Below, piece after piece: positions 5,344-5,726 of a stretch of DNA of 5,726 bases. How positions within the stretch are numbered: position 1 is the first letter of the stretch; each line of letters opens with the position of its first letter. The notes below the pieces were generated by a model that was given only the letters and a program-made list of their open reading frames with translations, was not told the origin of the DNA and searched no databases. Source of the DNA: Nitrospinaceae bacterium (lineage in GTDB: Bacteria > Nitrospinota > Nitrospinia > Nitrospinales > VA-1); assembly GCA_029261675.1 (NCBI GenBank), contig JAJDBA010000343.1, positions 1 through 5,726 of the forward strand, read 5' to 3'. Both the position numbers and the translations under genes were made by a program.

Positions 5344-5567
5344 AACCCTTTGCAGTATTTGGCTGTCTTGCTCGAATAAGAAATTGGAGTAAGTAATGCT
5401 CAGTATAGACCTATTGGTCAGCTTTACAAGAAGATTCAGGTGTGATTAATATTAACGAGCTAGAAGGAATAAGCTGTGAGTTAACTTAAAGGCATATTAA
5501 AGTTTATTAAAACCAAAGAGATAGAGCGAACATTAGCCTGTGTTGTGTGTGATTAATGGTTGGATGC
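5336..5567. other. Intergenic region without a supported gene
   Basis: This lies between the terminator and the stop codon of the right-edge gene; with the terminator and operon leader, the non-coding gap spans 5137-5567. It is AT-rich and shows no convincing coding frame on either strand. A 10-bp direct repeat, TGTGATTAAT, occurs at 5441-5450 and 5548-5557. A plus-strand ATG at 5396 with GGAG (5386-5389) opens only a 17-codon frame. It may be a long 3' untranslated region of the right-edge gene or a decayed sequence. Confidence 0.4.
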
Positions 5568-5603
5568 TCAAATCGCTTTTACACCACTTGTAAAATTTAT
5601 ATC
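5562..5603. repeat. Direct repeat, right copy (partner 462-503)
   Basis: Ungapped partner of 462-503 at an offset of exactly 5100 bp, with 33 of 42 bases identical by hand count, including GGATGCT beyond the stop codon and the block TTTACACC. Both copies have the same orientation, so recombination between them would delete or circularise the block between. Confidence 0.6.
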
Positions 5604-5726
5604 AATTTCCAGCCACAAGCCCTTGTCGCTACATAAGGGTAATATCTCTTTTAAGTGCTCCTGTTTGAATTCATCGACTTTGTCATCCAACTGTTCGACG
5701 AAACCTCGAAAGCCCGCATTCCATAC
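5568..5726 (-). CDS. Unidentified protein, C-terminal 52 residues only
   Basis: On the minus strand the frame is open from the window edge to TGA at 5568-5570. It reads VWNAGFRGFVEQLDD at the edge and ends LWLEIDINFTSGVKAI. The start lies beyond 5726. Visible features are a charged, probably helical part (EQLDDKVDEFKQEHLKEIL) followed by a strand-like end rich in alternating hydrophobic residues. An aromatic and acidic helix followed by a terminal strand recalls small immunity-type proteins, but I cannot name a family. Its last residues, stop position and 3' flank match the remnant at 468-656. The strong terminator at 5314-5335, some 230 bp downstream, probably ends its transcript. Confidence 0.7.
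   Translation of the reverse strand, partial: VWNAGFRGFVEQLDDKVDEFKQEHLKEILPLCSDKGLWLEIDINFTSGVKAI

Noticed and set aside
5396..5449. 17-codon plus-strand frame with GGAG six bases upstream
   Set aside because: Too short to support without conservation or expression data; kept only as a note on the intergenic stretch.
1..5726. CRISPR arrays, tRNA or rRNA genes, transposase genes
   Set aside because: No regular repeat-spacer pattern, no cloverleaf with a T-loop signature and no transposase motif were seen on either strand.

Overview
The window is about 5.7 kb of moderately AT-rich DNA from what is probably a Gram-negative bacterium. The alpha-carbonic anhydrase and a small unidentified protein both carry Sec-type signal peptides, which fits a periplasm. 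Nothing in the sequence fixes the lineage. Both window edges cut genes.

Left third, plus strand: the 3' end of a LOG-family (lysine-decarboxylase-like) nucleotide hydrolase gene (1-427), followed by a short terminator-like hairpin. Next is a minus-strand gene remnant (468-656), then a conserved helical, TPR-like protein of unknown function (670-1137). An intact periplasmic alpha-carbonic anhydrase gene (1333-2127) follows. It has a good sigma70-like promoter, with a perfect 26-bp palindrome just after the -10 box where transcription should start.

Middle and right, minus strand: a probable operon read right to left. It encodes a small exported protein (5136-4825), a DUF1611/DgcN-type P-loop protein (upstream end unclear, down to 3577) and a fold-III PLP amino-acid racemase of the alanine/ornithine racemase type (3596-2511). 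It may continue into a 56-codon membrane ORF (2468-2298). The DUF1611 and racemase genes overlap by 20 bp and are probably translationally coupled. Together they suggest D-amino-acid metabolism: racemisation, then N-acylation if the DgcN precedent applies. The DUF1611 gene is odd because its conserved N-terminus extends well upstream of the first usable ATG/GTG/TTG codon.

The gap between the carbonic anhydrase and the racemase (2128-2510) is not empty. On the minus strand it holds a short hydrophobic ORF with a good ribosome binding site, resembling the start of a HyfE-type membrane subunit, and then a fragment loosely resembling the N-terminus of a group-4 hydrogenase/NuoD-type large subunit. 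This could be a scar of a deleted hyf-like operon.

Right edge, minus strand: a strong intrinsic terminator (5314-5335) separates the operon from the 3' end of an unidentified gene (5568-5726). The tail of that gene matches the remnant at 468 in protein and in DNA, exactly 5100 bp away and in the same orientation. The block between is therefore bracketed by related gene tails.
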